A stretch of 64,000 nucleotides of DNA from Coraliomargarita algicola (GTDB lineage: Bacteria; Verrucomicrobiota; Verrucomicrobiia; Opitutales; Coraliomargaritaceae), in assembly GCF_033878955.1 (NCBI RefSeq), contig NZ_CP138858.1:2294001-2358000 (forward strand), given 5' to 3'. The first letter of the stretch is position 1; every line of letters starts with the position of its first letter. The notes beneath the pieces were generated by a model. It worked only from the letters and a program-made list of their open reading frames with translations. It ran no database searches and was not told where the DNA came from. This document shows positions 44,873 through 54,268 of this stretch, in pieces. The position numbers were made by a program, and so were the translations under genes.

Positions 44873-46447
44873 ATGAATAAAACACTCATGCTCGTCATAT
44901 GCGACTTTCTGCTCTTGAGCATGCTCGCATTGGCACGTTTCGATCCACCTGAAGAAAAAGTGGAGACCGGTCTCGGCGTGACTGAGTCCTCAGCCACCGC
45001 TGAAGCGGAGTTAATCTCACTACTGGAAGAGTCTCTGGAATCGGAGCTAAACTCACGCCAAAACCTGACGGAAGACCTGACGGAAACCCGCGAATCTTTA
45101 CAGGAAAAAGCGCGCTTACTAGCCGAACGTGAAGCCGCGCTGGAACAAACTCAGTCCAACTTGGAAGCGACCACAGCCAAGGCCCAAGAGCTGGAGCAAA
45201 CCAAGGCCGAAATCGAAGCCGCACAGGCCGCCCTCGCCGCTGAAAAGGCCCGTATCGAAAGCGAACGCGCCCAACTCGCAGAACGCTTCGACAGCACTCG
45301 CACGGAACTCGAAGCCACCAAAGATGAGCAAGTGGCACTCGTCTCCACTCTCGGGCAACTCAAAGCAGAAAGCTCCGTCACCAAAGAAAAGCTCAGCCAG
45401 ACCGAAGAAGAACTGATTGCCCGTGAGATCATGCTTGCCGAACGCGAAGCCGCTCTCAAAGCCGCCGAAGAAGAAAAAGCCAAGCTAGCAGCCGAACGTG
45501 AAGCGCTAAACCGCCAGTTGGAAGTCGCTCAAGCTGAACGCCGCTTGCTAGAGCAAAACCTCACCTCAGAACAAGCCGAGAAGCTGCTGCTGCAACGCGA
45601 AAAGGAACAAGCCTTTGCCCGCGCGGACCGCCTCACCGAAAACGTTTCTGAACTCGGAGCCGGCGTCAGCCAACTCGGCCAAGGCGTCAGCAGCCTCGCC
45701 CAGGCATCCGAAGATATTAAGAAAGAAATCGAAGCGGCTCGTCCGCAAACGATGAGCGAGATCTTCACACGCTTTCAAAACAACCGCGCCAGCCTCCGCT
45801 TCACCGCCACCGAGGCAGGCCTATTCGGCGCTCAGAACGTGCGCAACTACGATAGCAAGAGCATTCTGATCACCGATCAGAACGGTGCCACTTTTCTGGT
45901 CACTCACAGCTCAAACTCTCCCTTCGCCTTCGGTAAAAACGCCAACAACTTACTCGCCGCCAGCCTAGAGGTGACCCTCGGCAACCGCCGTTTCCCAGTC
46001 AGCCAAATCGGCTTTCTCAGCGCCGACCCTCGCATTTTATTCATCCCCCTGCCTCAGTCCGTGGTCAATAACTCCGGCCTGCAAACCTTCCCCTTGGCAT
46101 TACAACCGGAACGGTGGGAAGAGGCCGTCTTGATCAAAAACGACGAGAGTAACTTCGGCCGCACCGGCTTCCGACGCCTGACCGAAAGCGAGCGCTTTCT
46201 CAAAATGGACCGCCCCGCACTCGGCCAGCTCTTTGCCGACTTTGCCTCCTCACGAGGCGACTTGGCCTTCACCAAAAACAGCCAGTTCATCGGAATCCTA
46301 ACGGACACTGAACACGCCGTCGTAATCGACGACTTCCTAGCCAGTGCCATTACCCAGCTGGGCGCGGGATTCAACACTCAGAAAAACGCAGAGACCATGG
46401 ATCGCCTACGCGACCGCGTACAGCAACTGCCCGAAAAAATCCGTTAA
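44873..46447 (+). CDS. Membrane-anchored coiled-coil protein with protease-like C-terminal domain
   Basis: The 524-residue protein begins with a helix MNKTLMLVICDFLLLSMLALARFD (Asp within the hydrophobic run, like MotB/TolR). It is followed by about 250 residues of Glu/Ala/Lys-rich coiled coil (to about 285) and a C-terminal beta-rich domain. This domain has the sequence features of a trypsin-like fold (GATFLVTHSS, GDLAFTKNSQFIGILTDTEHAVVIDDFL), but I see no catalytic His-Asp-Ser triad. It is probably partnered with the preceding TolQ-like protein, as spacing is 9 bp. Confidence 0.6.
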   Translation: MNKTLMLVICDFLLLSMLALARFDPPEEKVETGLGVTESSATAEAELISLLEESLESELNSRQNLTEDLTETRESLQEKARLLAEREAALEQTQSNLEATTAKAQELEQTKAEIEAAQAALAAEKARIESERAQLAERFDSTRTELEATKDEQVALVSTLGQLKAESSVTKEKLSQTEEELIAREIMLAEREAALKAAEEEKAKLAAEREALNRQLEVAQAERRLLEQNLTSEQAEKLLLQREKEQAFARADRLTENVSELGAGVSQLGQGVSSLAQASEDIKKEIEAARPQTMSEIFTRFQNNRASLRFTATEAGLFGAQNVRNYDSKSILITDQNGATFLVTHSSNSPFAFGKNANNLLAASLEVTLGNRRFPVSQIGFLSADPRILFIPLPQSVVNNSGLQTFPLALQPERWEEAVLIKNDESNFGRTGFRRLTESERFLKMDRPALGQLFADFASSRGDLAFTKNSQFIGILTDTEHAVVIDDFLASAITQLGAGFNTQKNAETMDRLRDRVQQLPEKIR

Positions 46448-46507
46448 GCGCCGCTTGGAATATCTAAAATGACGCTTGTTCTGTGGGGCAAAAAACGTAG
46501 TCTTACC

Positions 46508-48498
46508 ATGTTCTGCCCCAATCATCCAACAATCTCCCCAGCTTCCCCCGAAAGCTGATATTACTCAGCCCCGATCTATCCGAGGAGGCCCTGCTACGTA
46601 CCCATCTGGAAAAAGGCTGGGAAGATAAATACGAGCTACAACACATCCAAACACTGGAGCAACTGCGCCCGCTCCAGCTGGAGAATCTTTGCCACGCGGT
46701 CTTGATCGATATGCGCAGTGGACGCGATGATTCACTGGAGGCGATACAGTATCTAGCAGACCTGCAAAACGGCGTCGCTTTGATTGCGCTCTGCCGCGAT
46801 CATGAACAACTACAGCGCTATAAAGAAGTCATCCACCATTTGGACGACTACATTCTGGCTGAACATTTGGTAGATGGCGAGCTGCCCACCCGTATCACAC
46901 ACGCCATACGCCGCCGAAATAAAGAACAAACTCTACTCAGCGAACAGGCCCGCTTACAATCGCTACTCAATAATATTCCCGATGCGATTTTCTTTAAGGA
47001 TTTGGAAAGCCGCTTCACCAAGGTCAACAAACGCATGGAGGACATCTACGGGCAATACCATGAGACAATTATTGGAAAAACCGACTTCGACCTATTCTCC
47101 CGGGAGCACGCGCAAGCAGCCTTCGACGACGAGCAAGAAATCATACGCACAGGCAAACCCTTGGTCGCCAAACTCGAAAAAGAGACTTTCGAGGATGGGC
47201 ATTTCAACTGGGTCAATACGACCAAAGTCCCGCTCACAGATAACCACGGCCACATCATTGGCACGATGGGCATCTCACGCGACATCACAGAGCTAAAGCG
47301 CGCCCAAGATACGCTGGCCCAAGAGCGCACCTTGCTCAAAACAATCATCGAACATGCACTCGCCGGCATATTTGTAAAAGATCTAGCCGGGCGCTACCTG
47401 GTAGTCAACAAGCGCCATATCAAATATCTCGGAGCTCAAAGTGAAGCCGATGTCATTGGTAAAACACTCTACGACTTTTTCGAGCAAAACGAAGCCGCAC
47501 GTATTTCTGCCACCGACGCGCAAATCATGCAGAGCGGCCAAGGCATCGAAAACTTAATTGACTACCGCCAGCGAGCCGATGGCTCGGAACTATGGCTGCT
47601 CACCAGTAAGGTGCCGCTGCAAGACGATCAAGACCGCTGTATCGGCCTAGTCGGCATCTCCTTCAATGTGACAGAGCAAAAACTAGCCGAGCGCCGACTC
47701 AAAGACACCATAAAAACCCTCGAAGAAACCCGCCTCCAATTGATCGAAGCGGAAAAGCTAAAAACAGTAGGCCGCCTGGCAGCTGGTGTCGCACACGAAG
47801 TCAAAAACCCGCTCAATGTAGTGAGCCTGGGCGCCGAATATTTGGAGGGCCAAATAGAGGGCCCGGAAGAAATGCTACAAGTGGTTCGCGACATGCGTGA
47901 AGCAGTACAAAAGGCAAACCATGTGATCTTTGAACTACTCGACTATTCATCCCCCCACAAAGTCGAGATGCAAGTCGCCAACATAAACGAAATCATTAGC
48001 CAAGTGCTCGGCTTGATGCGGCACAACTTCAAAGAAGCCTGCATCCAAATCGAAGAAACACTCAGTAGCGAGATCGAGCCCGTTCGCATCGACGCCTCCA
48101 AGATAGAACAAGTCTTTATCAACCTGTTCCTCAACGCCATCTCTGTCATGAAAAAAGGCGGCACACTGACCGTGCGCACCGATGTCATACAAATGAAAAG
48201 CACCGGTGGCAATGTCTCCAGTGCCATGACTGAGCTCTTTCGCATCGGCGATACAATCGTGGTAATCGAGGTGCTCGACACTGGAACAGGGCTAAGCAAA
48301 GAAGATCAAAGCAAGGCTTTCGATCCATTTTACTCGACCAAAGCCACCGGCTCAGGCACCGGCCTCGGGCTCTCCGTGACTCGCAGCATTATCGAAATGC
48401 ACCATGGCATGATCACTCTTCAAAACCGCAAAGACACTACAGGCGCGCACGTACGCATATTACTGCCCGCCGCAACCTACGATAATGACGATGATTAA
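46508..48498 (+). CDS. PAS-PAS histidine kinase with hidden N-terminal receiver-like region
   Basis: From a TTG at 46702 the reading frame gives a 598-residue kinase. It has PAS domain 1 (SLLNNIPDAIFFKDLESRF), PAS 2 (IIEHALAGIFVKDLAGRY), H box AAGVAHEVKNPLN, N box NLFLNAIS, G1 DTGTGL and G2 GTGLGLSV. The same frame stays open back to 46501 and encodes a receiver-like fold (KLILLSPDLSEEALLRTHLE, later HAVLIDMRSG and ALIALCRDHEQ). It has no ATG, GTG or TTG before 46702. An ATG at 46508 opens the other frame and meets this one near a CCCCC run (46545-46549), so a frameshift or sequence error probably hides the true start at 46508. The response regulator overlaps its end. Confidence 0.8.
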
Positions 48499-48904
48499 AT
48501 TCAGAAAATCGACTCCCGCAAAAGACGCCCGGCGTGTGCTCGTCATCGACGACGAGCCCTCCTTCACGCGCATGGTCAAACTCAACCTGGAAGGCACCGG
48601 CAACTACATAGTCGAAGCGCTCAACGAAAGTCGCAAGGCGCTGGAAGTGGCCAAAGCCTTCGGGCCTGACATCGTCTTGCTCGACGTTGTCATGCCTGAA
48701 CTCGACGGTGGCGATGTCGCGCTAAACCTACGCAGTCGTAGTGCCACCAAAGACATCCCCATCATCTTCGTCTCCGCCATGGTCTCGCAACAGGAGTCTA
48801 AAAAAGGCTTCTATCAAAGTGGCGGCGAGCATTTCCTGGCCAAACCAGTGGATAAAGACACACTCTGCGGTGCCATCGAAACAGTGCTCTCAACGATACA
48901 CTAA
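48485..48904 (+). CDS. Single-domain response regulator
   Basis: This 139-residue receiver has the acidic pair VLVIDDEPS, the phospho-acceptor Asp in DIVLLDVVMPELDG, the Ser/Thr switch in FVSAM and the conserved Lys in LAKPV. No output domain is present, so it acts by protein interaction or phosphotransfer. It overlaps the histidine kinase gene by 14 bp and should be its cognate partner. Confidence 0.92.
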   Translation: MTMIKFRKSTPAKDARRVLVIDDEPSFTRMVKLNLEGTGNYIVEALNESRKALEVAKAFGPDIVLLDVVMPELDGGDVALNLRSRSATKDIPIIFVSAMVSQQESKKGFYQSGGEHFLAKPVDKDTLCGAIETVLSTIH

Positions 48905-48910
48905 ACTCAC

Positions 48911-50560
48911 TTAATGATGCTTACGCAAAGTTGAGATCACGATATAAATACCAAGCAATCCAGAGACAAGAAAGCCGACGATACCAATCGCCGGATAGCC
49001 CCAGAGTAAGGGCGTCACCCCCGTGGTGATCACCAACGAGGAGCCCATCAGCAAGGACCCGATAATGATGCCCACCGTCAAGCGGTTCATTGAAGCATTA
49101 ATCGTCTCTTCAATATTCTCCGTGCCGGTGTGATGAAAATTAATCTGCAGTTTTTCATCTTCAACCTTCTGTAATATGCGCTGCATATTTTCAGGTATCC
49201 GCTGCATACTGCGAAACATATTCAACATCGGAAACAACGTCTGACGCTGAATACTGGAGAAGCTCCAGCGCTCCTTGTTTAACTTAACCAAGTAAGGGCG
49301 CGCCACTTTCTGAATATCAAAGTGTGGATCCAAAATCCGTGCGGTCTCTTCCACGCAGAGGATAGACTTCGACAGTAAGGCGTAGTCGGGCGAAACTTCG
49401 ATACCGTTACTGCCAAATAAATAGAGCATTTCCAAACCGACGGTGCCCATCTTCGTGCCCGTGGGCCCAAACTCACGGTGCTTGTTCAGCAAAAAGGTAA
49501 TTTCCTTTTCCAAACGCCTACGATCGATTCGCCGATTATCGACCGACATGTGTTGAGCGACCCGTATCACTTTATCTGCATCCCGCTCTGTGATCGCAGC
49601 AAACATGTCTGCCAGATGAAAGCGCATCTGCATAGTAATCTGCCCCGCCTGCCCCCAATCAATAAAGCAAATCTTCTGATCGTCTGTAATCAGCATATTC
49701 CCAGGATGCGGGTCCGCGTGAAAAAAGCCTGTGCCCACAATTTGGTGAAAAATCGACTCTCCCCCCATGCGAGCCACCCGTTCCGCGACTTCAGGCTCTA
49801 GCGTGATTTGGTCCGGAGCAAAACCTTCGACCCATTCAGTCACCAACAGTCGGCGCGAAGTCAGCTCGCGATATACCTTCGGCGCGAAGACATTTGCCTG
49901 CTCCGTATTTAAAGCGATAAAGATCTCCGCATTGTCCGCCTCATTGCGATAGTCCAGCTCCTCCTCCAGGCGCTTCTCGGCCTCACGAACCAAGGAAGGA
50001 AAATTGTAGGGCCTCAGTTCTTCAATACGCGCATGCACCTGCTTGGCAAACCAGCCGATGATCTCCATATCTGCGGATATCGTTTTATGGATTTCGGAGC
50101 GCTGTATTTTGACAGCCACTTCAGCTCCAGTGGAGATCAATTTCGCTCGATAGACCTGTCCGAGCGAACCCGCGGCCACGGGGTTCGGATCAAACTCGGC
50201 AAAAACCTCCTCCAGTTCACGCCCCAGAGCCTTGAGTGCGACCGGCTTAATAGTCTCAAAGGGCTGCGTTTCCACATCGTTACGCAACTTCTTAAGCTCC
50301 ATCACCAGCGGCTCTGGCAAACGATCCGGACGGGTGCTAAGAATCTGCCCAAATTTGACAAAAATCGGGCCCAATTCCTCACAGGCATTCCGCACACGCT
50401 CATAAGCAGTCAGGTGCGTCACCTTCTTACGCACCAGATTCTTTAATAAGAACTGCGGCGTATCCAGCTGTAGTAATAAATCTTCAAACCCCCAACGCAC
50501 CAAGATCGCCACAATCTCGGGCGCACGCACTGCATTGGATAAGTAATTGAAGGGTTTCAT
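48911..50560 (-). CDS. AarF/UbiB/ABC1 family atypical kinase
   Basis: The 549-residue protein has the KxGQ motif KFGQILSTRPDRLP, the Ala/Gly-rich loop VAAGSLGQVYRA, AVKIQRSEI, the conserved VTEWVEG, and HADPHPGNMLITDD plus FIDWGQAG catalytic segments. The C-terminal end carries two transmembrane helices, about 498-520 and 522-545. Members support ubiquinone synthesis or lipid transport by ATP-dependent action. It is followed upstream in the same strand by a phasin-like gene at 50666 (105 bp away), which suggests a shared operon. Confidence 0.92.
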   Translation of the reverse strand: MKPFNYLSNAVRAPEIVAILVRWGFEDLLLQLDTPQFLLKNLVRKKVTHLTAYERVRNACEELGPIFVKFGQILSTRPDRLPEPLVMELKKLRNDVETQPFETIKPVALKALGRELEEVFAEFDPNPVAAGSLGQVYRAKLISTGAEVAVKIQRSEIHKTISADMEIIGWFAKQVHARIEELRPYNFPSLVREAEKRLEEELDYRNEADNAEIFIALNTEQANVFAPKVYRELTSRRLLVTEWVEGFAPDQITLEPEVAERVARMGGESIFHQIVGTGFFHADPHPGNMLITDDQKICFIDWGQAGQITMQMRFHLADMFAAITERDADKVIRVAQHMSVDNRRIDRRRLEKEITFLLNKHREFGPTGTKMGTVGLEMLYLFGSNGIEVSPDYALLSKSILCVEETARILDPHFDIQKVARPYLVKLNKERWSFSSIQRQTLFPMLNMFRSMQRIPENMQRILQKVEDEKLQINFHHTGTENIEETINASMNRLTVGIIIGSLLMGSSLVITTGVTPLLWGYPAIGIVGFLVSGLLGIYIVISTLRKHH

Positions 50561-50665
50561 ATATTAGGTAAAGAATCCTGCTGGGGCTGCGCCGGTAAAG
50601 CCCCCTGACACGACACGGGCGTCACAAGTGAAGCCCCTACAAAAAACAAGTCGCTCGAGGCAACC

Positions 50666-50980
50666 TCAGTCCCCATTTGGAAACTCTTTGTGCAGACGAC
50701 CTTCAAGTTCGGTCACACGAGCGGCCAGCGCATCATATTGATCCTTGGTCACCACATTAGCGCGATTCAACATATCACAAAAAAGCTTACTCGCTTCAAC
50801 TTTCGCCTTTTCGGTTTCATTGCGCCCCTCTTCAACGATTTTATCCGACATCGCAGACGCCTCGTCCTTAGTGAGCTTGCCCTTGACTACCAATTCATCC
50901 AGCGACTCCAGAACTTTATCCTTCGTCACGACAGCCACGCCAATGCCGGCCAACATACTTTTCTTTACGAGATCGATCAT
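50666..50980 (-). CDS. Phasin-like / poly(hydroxyalkanoate)-associated helical protein
   Basis: This 104-residue protein is all helical: MIDLVKKSMLAGIGVAVVTKDKVLESLDELVVKGKLTKDEASAMSDKIVEEG, then a second coil ending in VVTKDQYDALAARVTELEGRL. This is the pattern of phasin/PhaF-like proteins and of stalk-like partners encoded beside AarF/ABC1 kinases. It is the first gene of the minus-strand pair with the AarF gene. The exact function is inferred. Confidence 0.7.
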   Translation of the reverse strand: MIDLVKKSMLAGIGVAVVTKDKVLESLDELVVKGKLTKDEASAMSDKIVEEGRNETEKAKVEASKLFCDMLNRANVVTKDQYDALAARVTELEGRLHKEFPNGD

Positions 50981-51035
50981 AGTTCATGCAAGATACGCCA
51001 GTCCTTGCAGAAATACAAGAGCACAAAGCGAGTTC

Positions 51036-51626
51036 CTACGACTTCGCAAAGAGCTTCTCGACGTATTTTGCGATCAGGTCGTTTTCCAAATTCACTAGGT
51101 CGCCCACCTTTTTGGTGTGCAGATTGGTCACCTCCATCGTGTGTGGGATGAGCCAAATCGCAAAGCCAGTTTCATCCACCTCCGCGACAGTCAGTGAAAT
51201 ACCATCCACAGTTATGCTGCCCTTATGCACAATATAGCGCAACTTATCCGCATCACACTGTATACGGAAATAGAAATCTTTACCACGCGGCTCGATCGCC
51301 TCAATCACCCCCGTGCCGTCGACATGCCCCGACACAAAGTGCCCGCCCATGCGTGTGCTCGGCAGCAGCGCCCGTTCGAGATTGACCTTCCCCCCGACAC
51401 CCACGCCACCAATTGAAGTCAAGCGCTTGCTCTCTTCTAAAAGATCAAACTCAATCCGATCTGCACTAAAAGCCACTGCAGTTAAGCAGCAACCGTTAAC
51501 GGCGACACTGTCCCCCAGCTGTAAATCCTGCGTCACCGCATGCGCTTCCAAGACCAGACGCCATGCACTCTCGGTCTCCTCAAAAGAGATCACCTTACCA
51601 GTTTCTTCAACGATTCCTGTAAACAT
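51036..51626 (-). CDS. ribE: Riboflavin synthase, alpha subunit
   Basis: The start MFTGIVEETGKV is the family's canonical N-terminus; the 7 extra upstream residues of the longer frame are not. The 196-residue protein contains two lumazine-binding repeats: MFTGIVEE...GDSVAVNGCCLTA and GGHFVSGHVDGTG...KGSITVDGISLTV. It joins two 6,7-dimethyl-8-ribityllumazine molecules to riboflavin. No rib operon or FMN riboswitch is seen nearby. Confidence 0.95.
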   Translation of the reverse strand: MFTGIVEETGKVISFEETESAWRLVLEAHAVTQDLQLGDSVAVNGCCLTAVAFSADRIEFDLLEESKRLTSIGGVGVGGKVNLERALLPSTRMGGHFVSGHVDGTGVIEAIEPRGKDFYFRIQCDADKLRYIVHKGSITVDGISLTVAEVDETGFAIWLIPHTMEVTNLHTKKVGDLVNLENDLIAKYVEKLFAKS

Positions 51627-51775
51627 ACTGCAAAACCTAGCCCCCAACGCCTGAAAAACAAATGCTAAAGCGAAGCGAAATATAAAATTTCACTTGATTT
51701 AGGCTCCGCACGCTCGACGTCATCCATAATCCACGACAGCTTTTCGATAATCTCTTCAAAACACACCGTATAATT

Positions 51776-52569
51776 ATGTGGATACACGCTAGCTGCTCTC
51801 TCGATTTCAATATTACAGTGCCAAGCCCCTTTCTCTTTATGCTACGGCCACGCAGCGGCTGGCAGCAGTGGGTCGGCCGCGAAGAATACGTATTGAGCCC
51901 TCGCACACCAGTCGTCGAGTTTACAGATCCTTTTGGTAATTTGTGCCAGCGCTTGGTGGCACAACCAGGGCGGTTCTCAGTGCGCACCTCGGTAATGTCG
52001 AATGTGCAGAGTCATCGGACGTCGCCTCTGGGGCCCACTTTGTCGAGATACAGCAACTACCGGAGGAAACACTGCCCTTCCTACTCCCGAGCCGATTTTG
52101 TGAATCCGACCGCTTTAGCCAAATGGCGGCTTCGATCGTAATGGGACAAGCCCCCGGCTATGACCAATGCAGCGCAATCGTAAACTACATTCGTCAGACG
52201 ATACGCTACACGCCAGGCTCTGGCATGGACATCGTAAGCGCAACTGAAGTCAACCAACGATCAGATGCAGTCTGTCGTGATCTCGCACATCTGGGCATCG
52301 CCTGCTGTCGTGCTCTTTCCATTCCAGCTCGAATGGTGGTCGGCTATTTGGAAGACTTGCAACCAATGGACCTGCATGCGTGGTTTGAAGCCTATGTCGG
52401 CGGCCGGTGGTATACCTTCGACCCAACTCGCGATCATTTACAGGGCGGACGTGTCGCCATCGCCTACGGTCGCGATGCAGCGGATGTCGCCATCTACACC
52501 CAATTTGGCGATCCGGCCGAGTTACTCGCGATGAATGTTACAGTCCAACGCATGGAGCCTCCAGTCTAG
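51776..52569 (+). pseudogene. Frameshifted transglutaminase-like protein
   Basis: Frame 1 (from ATG 51776) encodes a bacterial transglutaminase N-terminal domain (MWIHASCSLDFNITVPSPFLFML, then FTDPFGNLCQRLVAQPGRFSV). It is lost near 51990, and the remainder continues one base out of phase as NVECAESSDVASGAHFVEIQQ. This second part has the catalytic Cys in AVCRDLAHL, the His in DLHAWFEAY and the Asp in WYTFDPTRD, plus GRVAIAYGRDAADVAI, all typical of the family. The two halves fit one protein with a single missing base around ACCTCGGTAATG (about 51986-51997). The second half alone could start at GTG 51943. Confidence 0.82.
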
Positions 52570-52615
52570 CTGACGGGCATATCTTTATGGTGAAACACGC
52601 AGCAAAAGTGATCAA

Positions 52616-53662
52616 CTAAAGCGGTTTGACCCAGCTAGGGCGCTCTTCAATCGTGTATTCTTTGACTAGGATTTCACCATCTCGCAGGATATAAAGTTTT
52701 ACCGTTCGCCCCACCCCATACAAGTAGAGCCACTTTTGAAAATCAGCCGGCGAATGTATCGGGTAGTAAGCAAAACGCAATAGGATGTCATCCACAGCCA
52801 AGCCCATCGCTGCGGCCGGACTACTCTCCCAAATATACTCAAAGGCAATCCCTCCGGTAAATTGCCCCTGCGCAACGGGAAATTGTCGACGCTCCACCTC
52901 GTTTAAGGGACGTACAGAAAAACCTGTCCAAGGAGACGCAAGGCTTTGCCGTTGCTTGATGCTATCGTAAATATTAAATGCCAGGAAAATGGGGAGGATG
53001 TGAGTCAGCTCAGCCTCGTTCGCCTGGTCGTCGTCATCTTCGGGAGGATGATAGCCGGTAAACATTCCAATCACCGAACCAGTCCGATCGAAAACGGGCC
53101 CGCCAATACCGGAACTTGGAATGTCTATCTCCGCAGCGAGCATAGTCGCCGTCAGATCCTGCTGATAGCATTCCTTGCTATTTAACGCCTCCAAGCGTCC
53201 AACGACTAAATGTGTTGAAACAGCATTCGCTTGAGTCGCTGCAAAAATTTCTTCGCCAGCAACCAAGCTATCATCTCGCAAGATCTTTGATGCTGCAAAA
53301 CCTCCTTCACGCTCGATCTTTAAAACTGCAAAATTTAAAGTCGGCTCGACTCCGATGATACGCGCAGCATAGCGCGACGTGCCAGTGCCAGAATCCCAAG
53401 ACACCTCAAATCGGGATAGCAGCGTGCCAGTCTCAGGCTTGGTCAAGCTTTCATAGCTGGTGAGTAAAAAGCCCTCCTCTTCAACAATAAACCCCAGACT
53501 GTGGCGCTCAATCACCTGCGGCGCACCCGGTCCATTGCTCGCGCAGATCTCCACGATACTCGGAGTCGCCACCTCTGCCAGCAAGAGTGCGGGGTAGACA
53601 CAGCTAAGACTTAGAACTATGATTGCAACAAATCGCATACTGGAGATCGCTCGGATCATCAT
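52616..53662 (-). CDS. HtrA-like PDZ protein with degenerate protease site
   Basis: The 348-residue protein has a signal segment (about 8-29), a trypsin-like domain and a C-terminal PDZ domain (GGIAFEYIWESSPAAAMGLAVDDILLRFAYYPI). The usual AHV becomes LTSYESL and the GNSGGP loop becomes SSGIGGPVFDRTGSVIGMF, so the catalytic His and Ser are replaced. It is probably a binding, not cutting, HtrA relative. It lies 6 bp downstream of the broken haem-protein gene on the same strand, possibly an operon. Confidence 0.78.
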   Translation of the reverse strand: MMIRAISSMRFVAIIVLSLSCVYPALLLAEVATPSIVEICASNGPGAPQVIERHSLGFIVEEEGFLLTSYESLTKPETGTLLSRFEVSWDSGTGTSRYAARIIGVEPTLNFAVLKIEREGGFAASKILRDDSLVAGEEIFAATQANAVSTHLVVGRLEALNSKECYQQDLTATMLAAEIDIPSSGIGGPVFDRTGSVIGMFTGYHPPEDDDDQANEAELTHILPIFLAFNIYDSIKQRQSLASPWTGFSVRPLNEVERRQFPVAQGQFTGGIAFEYIWESSPAAAMGLAVDDILLRFAYYPIHSPADFQKWLYLYGVGRTVKLYILRDGEILVKEYTIEERPSWVKPL

Positions 53663-53668
53663 ACTAGG

Positions 53669-54179
53669 CTATGGATTAAAATCCTGCATGTAGGGGTTAG
53701 TCAGATTTCGTTTAATACGGATAGGAGTCTCGCACGTGACATGGCAGGCATTGCATGCATTTACGATCACCTTCAAAGCATGGTCAAATTCCTCACTGGT
53801 GACCGTAGATCCTTTCTCTTTGAGCAGTGCATTCAAAGGCTGATAAGAATCGAGTGCCACACGATCGATCAGAAGTGCGATCGGCTTAGTCTCATACTCT
53901 GGAAAAACTTCCTGCATCTGTTTCAGCTTAGCAAGCGATTCATATAAATAAAACTGAGCCAAGGGAACATTCTTAGCTGCCACAGACAGCGAACAATTTA
54001 TGCGTATAAATTTGTAGTTGAGTCATATGCTCCGCCAATTCCGCCTCGGGTGGCTCAATGGCAGCCAAGGAAGACAGCGTAATCGATTCGCCCCTGGAGG
54101 ATGCCGCCGTCAGCAGCATCCCTAGCAAACAAATCGTCGGCCAAACACTGCGATAGATGCGAGCTACGGATGAATTCAT
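53669..54179 (-). pseudogene. Frameshifted periplasmic haem-binding protein
   Basis: The upstream part (start 54179, MNSSVARIYRSVW) encodes a signal peptide and AELAEHMTQLQIYTHKLFAV. The next residues are out of frame. The downstream part reads AAKNVPLAQFYLYESLAKLKQMQEV and ends with the c-type haem motif CNACH in VNACNACHVTCETPI. The order HMxxLQxYxHKL...N-x-x-LAxFYxxE...PI is continuous in related proteins, so one base is missing near 53980-53990. The haem site is intact in the second piece. Confidence 0.75.
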
Positions 54180-54268
54180 AAACAAGAACCTCAGGCAATT
54201 TTATACAAAGTGCGAGGCAAACTCGCGCACCAAGCGCCACTTATTCAATGGAACAAGCTTGGCCCCGT

